A DNA stretch of 64,000 bases from Clostridiales bacterium (lineage in GTDB: Bacteria > Bacillota > Clostridia > Saccharofermentanales > Saccharofermentanaceae): NCBI GenBank assembly GCA_017478485.1, contig JAFVDI010000028.1, positions 62,001 through 126,000 on the forward strand, in the 5' to 3' direction. Both the position numbers and the translations under genes were made by a program. Of the stretch, positions 9,601 to 16,250 are shown one piece after another. The notes below the pieces were generated by a model that saw only the letters and a program-made list of their open reading frames with translations, made no database searches and was not told the DNA's origin. Position 1 is the stretch's first letter, and every line of letters starts with the position of its first letter.

Positions 9601-9792
9601 TGCGGCGGCGATATCAACGAGTTTAAGCGCTACTGCAAGGAACGCGGCATCCGCTACCTCATCGCCGATCCTGAATTCGAAGACGGCGATTACGGCGAAG
9701 GCGTTTACTTCAACCGCGCGTTCTTTGAACAGAATCTCCAGCAGGTTGCTTACTTCACCGAGGAGAACACGGTCATTTACAAGATCTACTGA
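6679..9792 (+). CDS. GT-C-like polytopic membrane protein with a large acidic insertion
   Basis: 1037 residues. ATG at 6679 was chosen because AAGGGAG precedes it; a TTG at 6664 would extend it by five residues. Residues 1 to about 550 form about twelve membrane segments. The loop after the third or fourth span (FSDLSPHTAMVSSFGKGFNF) resembles the acidic catalytic loop of GT-C glycosyltransferases. Residues about 555-863 are an Asp/Glu/Lys/Ser-rich, non-hydrophobic stretch with repeated motifs DEPFEVL (twice) and TV(S/A)(M/L)RPGN(I/V)V (twice). One more membrane span follows (about 865-890), then a soluble domain starting DWIIKNTEPGDVFLTPEWS, as in the extracytoplasmic domains of many GT-C proteins. 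A lipid-linked-sugar transferase acting in envelope glycan assembly is the likeliest role. Monocistronic, with its own promoter and terminator. Confidence 0.65.
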   Translation: MLAILYLCVCAITGMVLVAICVPDVRRLYLACAPSVKAIENIPSTLFVVAAGTISGMMLVPFVNYYVILGLTYFVASDKLCMKIGFMVTAALFFWLVLTCLIVFNRRRIKRDEEETADFVKLPGYVNKPSNTIFYSVIILLTAVVSAFLMFYTYRIDHGSLINGYSTFSDLSPHTAMVSSFGKGFNFPTQYMHFSGDGIKYHFLFYFLAGMLEYLGFPIDYALNIPSILAMVCAMILLGLLASLLSGRRLAFALSPVLVFLRSSLNVFIHIRNLVADGETIPGAIGLIMQESAWYEATPYDNWGIWAINVYPNQRHLMLGVAVILLCIILFIPFVRRLCISVMSAGSFGGVFKAILFSRNAWLPRKNDPLSGGTVALFTCLLMIAMPYFHGSCLIALLLVLFGMALVSESRLLHLMVAVCAVCSSYIQTLALSGGASNVINLKFAPGFLFSEDTTVINANTLLQWGQYLITVTGATLILAILCNVILLFHDIIKKKPVYRFFLMLAFLNPLIFAFMFQVTLEMLANHKFIQVTLILADAFVAIFLANLFIVPGRRKAEVALAADADIAENEDEDEKDEKPAADAEKLEANIEKAEKEGELAPVIVDKEKESEEDGSDDEPFEVLTDPEETPDEKSEKTGDDKPEETAKDPGAEDTKEDSVSSDEAKTESDDRVLEKFPSEKTVSMRPGNIVNSEKEDEEKDEVPAEEASEVKEEPKTSDESDESFPKEDTVALRPGNVVSSEKEEDKKESSDKDEETAKEETESSDASETKEETKSEASEDEDSDEPFEVLDDDDDSKSEKSEDSEKSEEKSLTETKDAGEAKETSDDKSAKEVSEEVKDEEEDADNSDMVLEHEEIPSDKNKGMPVAVWAVFEIFGVLAALILLVGLVGTGISEWATYININSTPMAVNTNSAVSDWIIKNTEPGDVFLTPEWSMNRFLLTGRAMYYGWPYYAWSAGHDTNTRDKIYVWLITGCGGDINEFKRYCKERGIRYLIADPEFEDGDYGEGVYFNRAFFEQNLQQVAYFTEENTVIYKIY

Positions 9793-9813
9793 TCCTTCAA
9801 AACAAACACCGAA

Positions 9814-9842
9814 GCGGGTGTCCTCGTGGCACCCGTTTTTTT
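9814..9842 (+). terminator. intrinsic terminator of the GT-C-like gene
   Basis: An 8-bp GC-rich stem (CGGGTGTC with GGCACCCG, loop CTCGT) is followed by seven T. It begins 21 bases after the stop of the 6679-9792 gene. Confidence 0.85.
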
Positions 9843-9893
9843 ATTCCATGTTGCCTTCCATCTTTAAGAGCAAACATGGAATGAAAGATGGAA
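9843..9893. repeat. interleaved inverted repeats (A-B-A'-B' order)
   Basis: Four 10-base arms occur in alternating order: ATTCCATGTT (9843-9852), TTCCATCTTT (9856-9865), AACATGGAAT (9873-9882), AAAGATGGAA (9884-9893). The first pairs perfectly with the third and the second with the fourth, which as RNA would permit an H-type pseudoknot. The arms share TTCCAT/ATGGAA, so alternative pairings exist. It sits between two convergent terminators. Confidence 0.6.
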
Positions 9894-9911
9894 TCTTTAT
9901 GCTTCAAATGC

Positions 9912-9944
9912 CATAGAAAGGGCTGCCTCATTTGAGACAGCCCT
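9912..9944 (-). terminator. terminator of the EF-G-like gene
   Basis: On the minus strand a stem of AGGGCTG/CAGCCCT, extended by CTC/GAG past one mismatch, is followed by TTTCT. It lies 27 bases after the stop of the EF-G-like gene. The stem sequence is nearly the same as the terminator at 37301-37334. Confidence 0.6.
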
Positions 9945-9970
9945 CAGCATTTCTATTAATCCTCTTTAGA

Positions 9971-12046
9971 TCATTCCTCTTCGACCTTGCTCTCGGCAAT
10001 TACCTTCTGAGCAACTTCATCAGGTGCAGGTTCGTAACGGACATGCTCCATCGAGAACCAGCCACGGCCCTGAGTCATTGACTTGAGGTCTGTAGCATAT
10101 TCGAGCATTTCAGCGGTAGGAACTTCTGCATTGACTACGGAACCAAACTCGTCTGCATCGATACCCATGATCCTTCCGCGGCGCTTGTTAAGGTCGCCCA
10201 TGATATCACCCTGCTTGTCCTCAGGAATGTGAACCTCAACCTTGCTGATGGGTTCGAGAAGGACAGGGCCTGCCTGTGTCATACCAGCCTTGAAAGCGAG
10301 GTTTGCAGCGATCTTGAATGCCATTTCGGAAGAGTCTACCGGATGGTAAGAACCGTCGACGAGAGTAGCCTTGAGGTTAACAACGGGATAACCTGCGAGA
10401 ACGCCCTTCTTTACGGATTCCTGGAGTCCCTTCTCGACTGCCGGGAAATAGTTCTTCGGAACAGCGCCGCCGAAGACCTTCTCTTCGAAAACGAGCTCTT
10501 CAGAATCGTAGTTGGGTTCGAACTCTACCCAGACATCACCGTACTGGCCGTGACCGCCGGACTGCTTCTTATGCTTACCCTGAACCTTGACCTTCTTGCG
10601 GATCGCTTCACGGTAAGGAACTCTGGGCGCGTCGAGCGAGCAGTTTACGTTGTAGAGAGACTTGAGCTTGCTGATAAGAACCTTGAGCTGCATGTCTCCG
10701 AGACCGGAAAGGACCATCTGCTTGGTCTCAGGGTTGGTCTCAACCTTGAAGCAGTGATCTTCGTCACCGAGCTTTGTAAGGCCGTTGATGATCTTATCTT
10801 CCTCGCCCTTCTTATCAGGAACGATGCTCTTTGAAAGAACGGGTGTCGGGAACTTGATCTTAGGCATCTCAAGGACGCGCGCCTTATCGCACAATGTATC
10901 GTTGGTGTCTGTATTTGCGAGCTTTGAAGCTGCACCGATGTCACCTGCGGTTACCTTATCTGTCGCAATCTGCTCTTTGCCGCGCAGATAGAACAGGCCG
11001 CCGATCCTCTCGTCCTTGCCCTTAGTGGCATTGTAAACGGTGGAGTTGGCACGGAGAGTTCCCGCATTAACCTTAAAGATACTGATCTTACCGACGAACG
11101 GGTCGGAGATCGTCTTGAAGACGAATGCAGCGAGCGGATCTTCAAGTGAGCAGGAAACCATCTGTGTGCTTCCGTCAGGAAGTGTAGCCTCAAGAGCGGG
11201 CTTCTTGCCTGCCGGAGGTGTATCCTTCGAGATGCAGTTGAGCAGGAAGTCGATGCCCCAGTTCATGAAAGCGGAACCGCAGTAAATAGGATGCAGCTTA
11301 CCTTCACGGAAACCTGCATGTACGCCGTGACGGAACTCGTCCTCTGTGAAAGGCTCGCCGGCGAAGAACTTCTCCATGAGAGCGTCGTCAGCTTCTGCTA
11401 CGACTTCGTTGACCTTGTTCTGGAGTTCGTCGACTCTCTCGTTGTACTCTTCGGGGAGCGGATACTCAACGAACTTGCCTGTACCCTTCTCGATGCTGAA
11501 AGCCTTACGGTTCATAACATCGACGATACCTGTCATCTGGCCGTCCTTCATGATAGGGAAAGAAAGCGGGATGACTGAAGGTCCGTAACGCTCCATCATA
11601 CGTGCGGCAACTGCTTCAAAGTCAGCGTTGGGCTCGTCCATTCTGTTCATGAAGAACAGGAAAGGTACGTTCTTGCCCTTGAGAAGTCTGATAGCCTTCT
11701 CGGAACCGACGGATGTGCCGCCCTTCGCGGAAATCATGATGACACCGGAATCGGCAATCCTTATTCCGCTCATCTCTTCGCCCAGGAAATCGAAGTCACC
11801 GGGTGTGTCGATGATATTGATCTTGCTGCCCTTGTACTCACAGCAGGCAACGGAAAGGTTGACAGACATCTGGCGCTTGATCTCTTCAGGATCATAGTCG
11901 AGCGTCGTGTTGCCGTCAACGATCTTGCCCTGACGTCCAATCGCTTTGGTGTAATAGAGAATAGCCTCTGCGAGTGTCGTCTTTCCGGACCCGACGTGCC
12001 CGAACAGCGCGATGTTGCGAATTTTGTCTGCGGAATAAATCTCCAT
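9971..12046 (-). CDS. elongation factor G-like GTPase (EF-G paralogue)
   Basis: 691 residues with the full EF-G domain order. G1 is GHVGSGKTT (residues 16-24), G3 is DTPGDFDF and G4 is NRMD, where canonical translational EF-G has NKMD. These changes, together with the domain IV block HKKQSGGHGQYGDVW, mark the EF-G-like paralogue family rather than the housekeeping FusA, which is normally next to rpsL/rpsG/tuf. Its role is not settled in general; ribosome-associated stress or recycling roles have been proposed for such paralogues. Ribosome site AAGGAGG lies 8 bases before the ATG. It is monocistronic, with a minus-strand TATAAT in the upstream gap and a terminator after it. Confidence 0.88.
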   Translation of the reverse strand: MEIYSADKIRNIALFGHVGSGKTTLAEAILYYTKAIGRQGKIVDGNTTLDYDPEEIKRQMSVNLSVACCEYKGSKINIIDTPGDFDFLGEEMSGIRIADSGVIMISAKGGTSVGSEKAIRLLKGKNVPFLFFMNRMDEPNADFEAVAARMMERYGPSVIPLSFPIMKDGQMTGIVDVMNRKAFSIEKGTGKFVEYPLPEEYNERVDELQNKVNEVVAEADDALMEKFFAGEPFTEDEFRHGVHAGFREGKLHPIYCGSAFMNWGIDFLLNCISKDTPPAGKKPALEATLPDGSTQMVSCSLEDPLAAFVFKTISDPFVGKISIFKVNAGTLRANSTVYNATKGKDERIGGLFYLRGKEQIATDKVTAGDIGAASKLANTDTNDTLCDKARVLEMPKIKFPTPVLSKSIVPDKKGEEDKIINGLTKLGDEDHCFKVETNPETKQMVLSGLGDMQLKVLISKLKSLYNVNCSLDAPRVPYREAIRKKVKVQGKHKKQSGGHGQYGDVWVEFEPNYDSEELVFEEKVFGGAVPKNYFPAVEKGLQESVKKGVLAGYPVVNLKATLVDGSYHPVDSSEMAFKIAANLAFKAGMTQAGPVLLEPISKVEVHIPEDKQGDIMGDLNKRRGRIMGIDADEFGSVVNAEVPTAEMLEYATDLKSMTQGRGWFSMEHVRYEPAPDEVAQKVIAESKVEEE

Positions 12047-12182
12047 CAGTCATTCCTCCTTGGTTCTAAATTCAATAACTTTCCTATTATAAAATATTTG
12101 ATAGTCTAATTCCACAAAACGCGGAACATAATTTAAATATTTTTTGTGCATTTGGGTTTAATGCCTCATCAATGCCTCAAAA

Positions 12183-12216
12183 GCAAAAAAGAGGCCGCGC
12201 ATTTCGCGCAGCCTCC
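12183..12216 (-). terminator. terminator of the zinc-ribbon/coiled-coil gene
   Basis: On the minus strand GAGGC, one mismatch and GCGC, loop GAAAT, then the complementary arm, followed by six T. It lies 27 bases past the stop of the 12243-13985 gene. The rest of the 196-base gap (12047-12242) is AT-rich and carries the EF-G-like gene's leader. Confidence 0.8.
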
Positions 12217-12242
12217 GGTCGTTCTTAAATGTATAACCCCTG

Positions 12243-13985
12243 TTATCTTACTCTTCTTGTTTCCTGGAGAGGTCTCTCGAAAATAAGGATCACACGGTCT
12301 TCCTTGGTGTTGAAAGTGCCGCCCGAAAGGGATGCCGTCTCGGCACCGCCAAGAGAAGAAATGAGCTTTCCGCCGTCATCGTCGATCGCGGAAACGAGCT
12401 TCCATCCTTCAGAAGCCTTCTTCTTGAGGGTCTCGGAAAGAGCCTTGACGTCGACCTCGGACATTCTGTTGTGAGTAATAGTCTCAACGCTGTATTCCTT
12501 GGGACCGTCCGATGAACCGCCTTCCCTAACCTTCTTCTCAAGCGCAGCGATCGACTCGTCGAGTGCTGCAAGCTTCTTCTCCAGCTCAGCCTTTTCCATC
12601 TCTTTCTCCTTAATCTGATTTTCAAGATCTTCGATCTGCTTCATCATCGAACCCTTCTCGCTCTCGCTCAGGGCAGCTTCCTTAAGGAATACAGCCTGCT
12701 TCTCGGCATTGAGTACGATCTCCTGTGCAGCAGCCTCGGCAAGAACCGTGGCTTTCTTGGAATCAGCGATAATGCGCTTTGCGTCTTCGAGCTCGGTCTT
12801 CAGGCTTCCGATCTCGCCTTCGACCTTCTTCTGCTCGGCAATATACTGCTTTGTAAGTTCCTCTGCATTGTTCTTCTTGGCTTCTACAACCTCAAGATCA
12901 GCATTAGCAGCAGTAACTCTCTGGTTAAGTTCTTTCTCTCTTGCTTCAAGATCAGCCTTGACTGTTTCGATCTGCTTGTTAAGTTCATCCTTGGCTGCAG
13001 CAGTCTGCTTGGTGATCTCGTCACGTGTCTTGGCAGCTTCTTCAGCCTCAGCCATGACCTTTCTGGCCTGCTCTGTGAGTCCGTCGAGTTCATCCTGAGC
13101 CTGCTTGTTGCGCTTCTCGAGTTCTGAGATGATCTGGTCACGCTCAGCATTTGCTGCAGCGATAAGCTTCTCCGTCTCAGCCTTTGCCTTGTCGCGGTCA
13201 GCCTCAGCCTGATCCTTGATCTTGAGAGCTTCGGAAGCCTGTTCCATGGAAACCTTCTTGGACTCCTCGGCGATCCTGATCTTCTCTTTCTCGAAATCCT
13301 CGTTGAGCTTAACGATCTTCGCCTCGAGACCCTTGATCTCCTTCTCTTTCTCGGCAGCGATCTTGTCGGCATTGTCCATCATTGCCTGGACTTCTTCTGC
13401 CTGCTTGACAAGCTCGTTGCGCTTGTCCATGGCTTCCTTATATTCCTTCTCAACCTGAACGGCGAGTTCTTCAGTCTGACGCTGTGCCTCTTCAAGGATG
13501 CGCTTCTGCTCGGCCTGAGCGGCAGCGATCATCTCATCATGCTCTTTCTTGGTCTTTTCCCTTGCTTCTTTTACGAGGCTGTCAGCTTCCTTGCGCATTG
13601 CATCGCGCTTCTCGCGTGCCTCGCCTACCTCGTTGCGGATAGTATCGACTGTCTGTTCAAGGGCGATCTTCTCATCGAGCTTCTTCTTCTGGAAAGCAGA
13701 AAACTCCGAATCAAGCTTAAGCTTCTCGGAATTGAACTTGTCCTGCATCGTGGTGTAGTCGCGCTCGAGCTTTTCCATAGCTTCGATAATGCGCTTCTCT
13801 TCTTCACTTCGCTTCGCTTCAGCGCGCGCGATCTTCTCCTGCTCCCTCTGCTCAAGAACCTTTTTTGCATCTTCAGCTGCAGAATGGACATCGCCCTGTG
13901 AAGCCTTCTGGAAGTCATATTTGCACATTGAGCAACGTGCGACATTGTCTCCCATCATTACACCGCAAACCGGACATCTCTTCAT
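12243..13985 (-). CDS. zinc-ribbon / long coiled-coil / DUF4177-like protein
   Basis: 580 residues in three parts. Residues 1-24 form a zinc ribbon with two CxxC knuckles (CPVCGVMM and CSMCKYDF). About residues 35-490 are a charged, Ala/Glu/Lys-rich region with continuous heptad-like pattern and almost no Pro or Gly, a very long coiled coil. Residues about 500-575 (YSVETITHNRM ... EGWKLVSAIDDDGG ... VILIFERPL) match the shape of DUF4177 domains. No signal peptide or membrane span is seen, so it is probably cytoplasmic and filament- or scaffold-like. Ribosome site GGGAG precedes the ATG; a minus-strand TATAAT lies upstream. The function is unknown. Confidence 0.75.
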   Translation of the reverse strand: MKRCPVCGVMMGDNVARCSMCKYDFQKASQGDVHSAAEDAKKVLEQREQEKIARAEAKRSEEEKRIIEAMEKLERDYTTMQDKFNSEKLKLDSEFSAFQKKKLDEKIALEQTVDTIRNEVGEAREKRDAMRKEADSLVKEAREKTKKEHDEMIAAAQAEQKRILEEAQRQTEELAVQVEKEYKEAMDKRNELVKQAEEVQAMMDNADKIAAEKEKEIKGLEAKIVKLNEDFEKEKIRIAEESKKVSMEQASEALKIKDQAEADRDKAKAETEKLIAAANAERDQIISELEKRNKQAQDELDGLTEQARKVMAEAEEAAKTRDEITKQTAAAKDELNKQIETVKADLEAREKELNQRVTAANADLEVVEAKKNNAEELTKQYIAEQKKVEGEIGSLKTELEDAKRIIADSKKATVLAEAAAQEIVLNAEKQAVFLKEAALSESEKGSMMKQIEDLENQIKEKEMEKAELEKKLAALDESIAALEKKVREGGSSDGPKEYSVETITHNRMSEVDVKALSETLKKKASEGWKLVSAIDDDGGKLISSLGGAETASLSGGTFNTKEDRVILIFERPLQETRRVR

Positions 13986-14184
13986 ATCTTATCTCCCTGA
14001 TTTTGGAATGCGTTAGATAACGCGATTCCTTGATAAACCTGTTATATTATACTCCCTCAAAATAAAAAAGTTTTGCTTTTTTAAACCGGCAAATTTGAAT
14101 TTTTAGTAAACATCAATAGAATAAGCATTTGCGGGCATATTTTTATTGTGTCCGTTGACCACGTGCCGAATAAGATATCGCTCG

Positions 14185-14190
14185 TATAAT
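14185..14190 (+). promoter_or_regulatory. -10 box of the family-5 solute-binding protein gene
   Basis: TATAAT lies 30 bases upstream of the ATG at 14221. A TTGACC at about 14155 is too far (24 bases) for a usual -35. The 235-base divergent gap otherwise holds only AT-rich sequence and the promoter of the coiled-coil gene. Confidence 0.4.
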
Positions 14191-14220
14191 TATATAAATC
14201 AATTTTGGAGGGGACAAAAA

Positions 14221-15738
14221 ATGAATAGTTTTTCCCGCAAGATAGCGGCAGTTATTATGTCCGCAGCAGTTTTTGCCGGAGTTTTCTGCGGATGCAGCAA
14301 TAATGCAGCTGCAGGAAGCACAGTAACAGTAGGCATCACACAGGAACCCAGCGTTTTAGACCCGCATACGGTTGCCGCCGCAGGTGACCGCGAGATCATC
14401 TTTAACGTATATGAAGGACTTTACAAGTTCGATTCCGACGGAGTTCTCAATCCTTGTCTCGCAACAGGCTACGAGCTCTCGGATTCTTTGGATGAATACA
14501 TTTTCACGATCCGCAAGGGCGTAAAATTCCATAACGGTAAGGAAATGACACCTGAAGACGTCGTATTCTCGCTCTCACGCGCCGCAGGACTTCTTCCCGG
14601 TCAGGACAAGGCTCCCGTTGACGACCTGAAGGTAATAAGCGAGGTCAAGGTCAGCCCGGACGATCCCTCAAAAGTCGCAGTCAAGCTTAAGGAGAAGAGC
14701 AGTGAGCTTTTGAGCTATTTCACGGTAGGTATCATTCCTGCTGGTTATGAAGACTGCCAGACAAAGCCGGTCGGAACAGGTCCTTTCAAGTTCGATTCTT
14801 ATAATCCCGGACAGAACGTAACCATTTCAAAGTTTGACGGTTACTGGGGTCAGAAAGCCATGATCGACAAGGCTGTGTTCAAGATCTGCGCAGATATGGA
14901 TGCAGGAATGGTTGAGCTCACAAACGGAAGCATCGACATCTTCCCTCATTTCACAACTGACCGCGCAAAGCAGATCGACCAGACAAAATTCAGGATCGAC
15001 TCCAACGTTTCCAACATGCCCCAGATCTTCATTCTTAATGACAAGGTCAAGCCCTTCGACAACGTAAAAGTCCGTGAAGCTCTGAACTATGCCGTAAACA
15101 GAAAAGACATCATCTCAGTTTCTTCAGACGGCAACGGCGTTGAACTCACAACAGCAATGAGCCCTGCCATGGGTAAATACTATGACAAGTCTCTCGACGG
15201 CACATATTCCTATGATCCCGAGAAGGCAAAGCAGCTCCTTTCTGAAGCCGGATTCCCCAACGGATTTGACACCACAGTCACAGTCTGTTCTTCTTACCTT
15301 GTTCATGTAAACGCTGCAGTCGAGATCGCAGCAGAACTCAAGAAGGTTGGCGTTAACCTCAAGATCAACCAGGTTGATTGGGCTACATGGCTCGATCAGG
15401 TTTATACCAAGAGAACCTATGATACTACCGTCATCTGCGTTGACAGCGCTTTCGCACCTTATGACGTATTGAGCCGCTACGCTTCCGACAGTTCAAAGAA
15501 CTTCTTCAATTATTCAAATGCAAGGGTTGATGAACTCTTAAAACTCATTCCCACAGAAAAGGACGAGGCCAAGAAGGTTGAATACTATCACGAGATCCTC
15601 AAGGAAATGGTCAAGGACAACAACAATGTCTACATTCAGGATCCCACATCCATCACAGTAGTAAACAACCGCATCGAAGGTTACAAGACATGGCCTATGT
15701 ATGTCGTAGACCTTTCAACTGTTAAGGTCGTAAAGTAA
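14221..15738 (+). CDS. ABC transporter solute-binding lipoprotein, family 5 (peptide/nickel/oligosaccharide type)
   Basis: 505 residues from the ATG at 14221, which has GGAGGGG just upstream; a longer frame from 14146 has no support. A lysine/arginine n-region and hydrophobic core end in a lipobox-like VFCGC, so the mature protein is probably a membrane-anchored lipoprotein. The family SBP_bac_5 pattern follows: GITQEPSVLDPH, then YEGLYKFDSDGVLNPCLATG and FTIRKGVKFHNGKEMTPEDV. Such proteins bind peptides, nickel, opines or sugars outside the membrane. No permease or ATPase genes are adjacent: the gene is monocistronic and is closed by a terminator, so it must use a transporter encoded elsewhere. 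Confidence 0.9.
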   Translation: MNSFSRKIAAVIMSAAVFAGVFCGCSNNAAAGSTVTVGITQEPSVLDPHTVAAAGDREIIFNVYEGLYKFDSDGVLNPCLATGYELSDSLDEYIFTIRKGVKFHNGKEMTPEDVVFSLSRAAGLLPGQDKAPVDDLKVISEVKVSPDDPSKVAVKLKEKSSELLSYFTVGIIPAGYEDCQTKPVGTGPFKFDSYNPGQNVTISKFDGYWGQKAMIDKAVFKICADMDAGMVELTNGSIDIFPHFTTDRAKQIDQTKFRIDSNVSNMPQIFILNDKVKPFDNVKVREALNYAVNRKDIISVSSDGNGVELTTAMSPAMGKYYDKSLDGTYSYDPEKAKQLLSEAGFPNGFDTTVTVCSSYLVHVNAAVEIAAELKKVGVNLKINQVDWATWLDQVYTKRTYDTTVICVDSAFAPYDVLSRYASDSSKNFFNYSNARVDELLKLIPTEKDEAKKVEYYHEILKEMVKDNNNVYIQDPTSITVVNNRIEGYKTWPMYVVDLSTVKVVK

Positions 15739-15760
15739 CCTCATTAAAGGAATGCAAAAC

Positions 15761-15792
15761 AAAACGCCGCGGCACATAAGCTGCGGCGTTTT
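15761..15792. terminator. bidirectional terminator between convergent genes
   Basis: A perfect 10-bp stem (AAAACGCCGC with GCGGCGTTTT, 12-base loop) gives a T-run on either strand. It serves the solute-binding gene ending at 15738 and the CBS gene ending at 15802. Confidence 0.88.
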
Positions 15793-15801
15793 CATTGTCT
15801 T

Positions 15802-16233
15802 TTATTCGGTGGGAAAAATGTTCTTCTCGTAGAAGTGCTTGATTATCGACCGGCGGGTTACGATGCCGATGAACATTCCGCGGTCATCCGTGATCGGGAC
15901 GAAATTCGTCTCCATTGCCCTGATTATCAGGTTTTCGATCGATGCGCTTATTGTGACGGGCGGATTCTTCTTTGTCTGGTCCAGCAGATCCGTCAGACGG
16001 AAATCTTCAAGATTCTCGATCGCCATGGTGTGAGGCTCGCCGCCTTCGCCCTTGATGATGAACCAAAGAAGATCGCCCTCGCTTACGGTCGCTACATAGT
16101 GGCCGTCACGGTCAAGCACCGGAACAGCCGAAAAGCCTGTTGCATGCATCTTTTCGAGAGTCTGTCTGACAGTGAAATCAGAATAAACGAAGATTACATC
16201 CTGCTTTGGCCGCGTGAAAAAAGCGATATTCAT
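15802..16233 (-). CDS. CBS-domain pair protein
   Basis: 143 residues from the ATG at 16233, which has CGGAG upstream; a longer frame to 16386 would lie inside the preceding gene. It consists of two CBS motifs in tandem (about residues 10-70 and 80-140), with FSAVPVLDRDGHYVATVSEGDL and FVPITDDRGMFIGIVTRRSI showing the typical hydrophobic/Gly-Asp turns. CBS pairs bind adenine nucleotides and regulate other proteins; no effector domain is attached. The gene follows the esterase-like gene by 17 bases, so the two are probably co-transcribed. Confidence 0.88.
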   Translation of the reverse strand: MNIAFFTRPKQDVIFVYSDFTVRQTLEKMHATGFSAVPVLDRDGHYVATVSEGDLLWFIIKGEGGEPHTMAIENLEDFRLTDLLDQTKKNPPVTISASIENLIIRAMETNFVPITDDRGMFIGIVTRRSIIKHFYEKNIFPTE

Positions 16234-16250
16234 ATTATTCTCCGAAAAGA

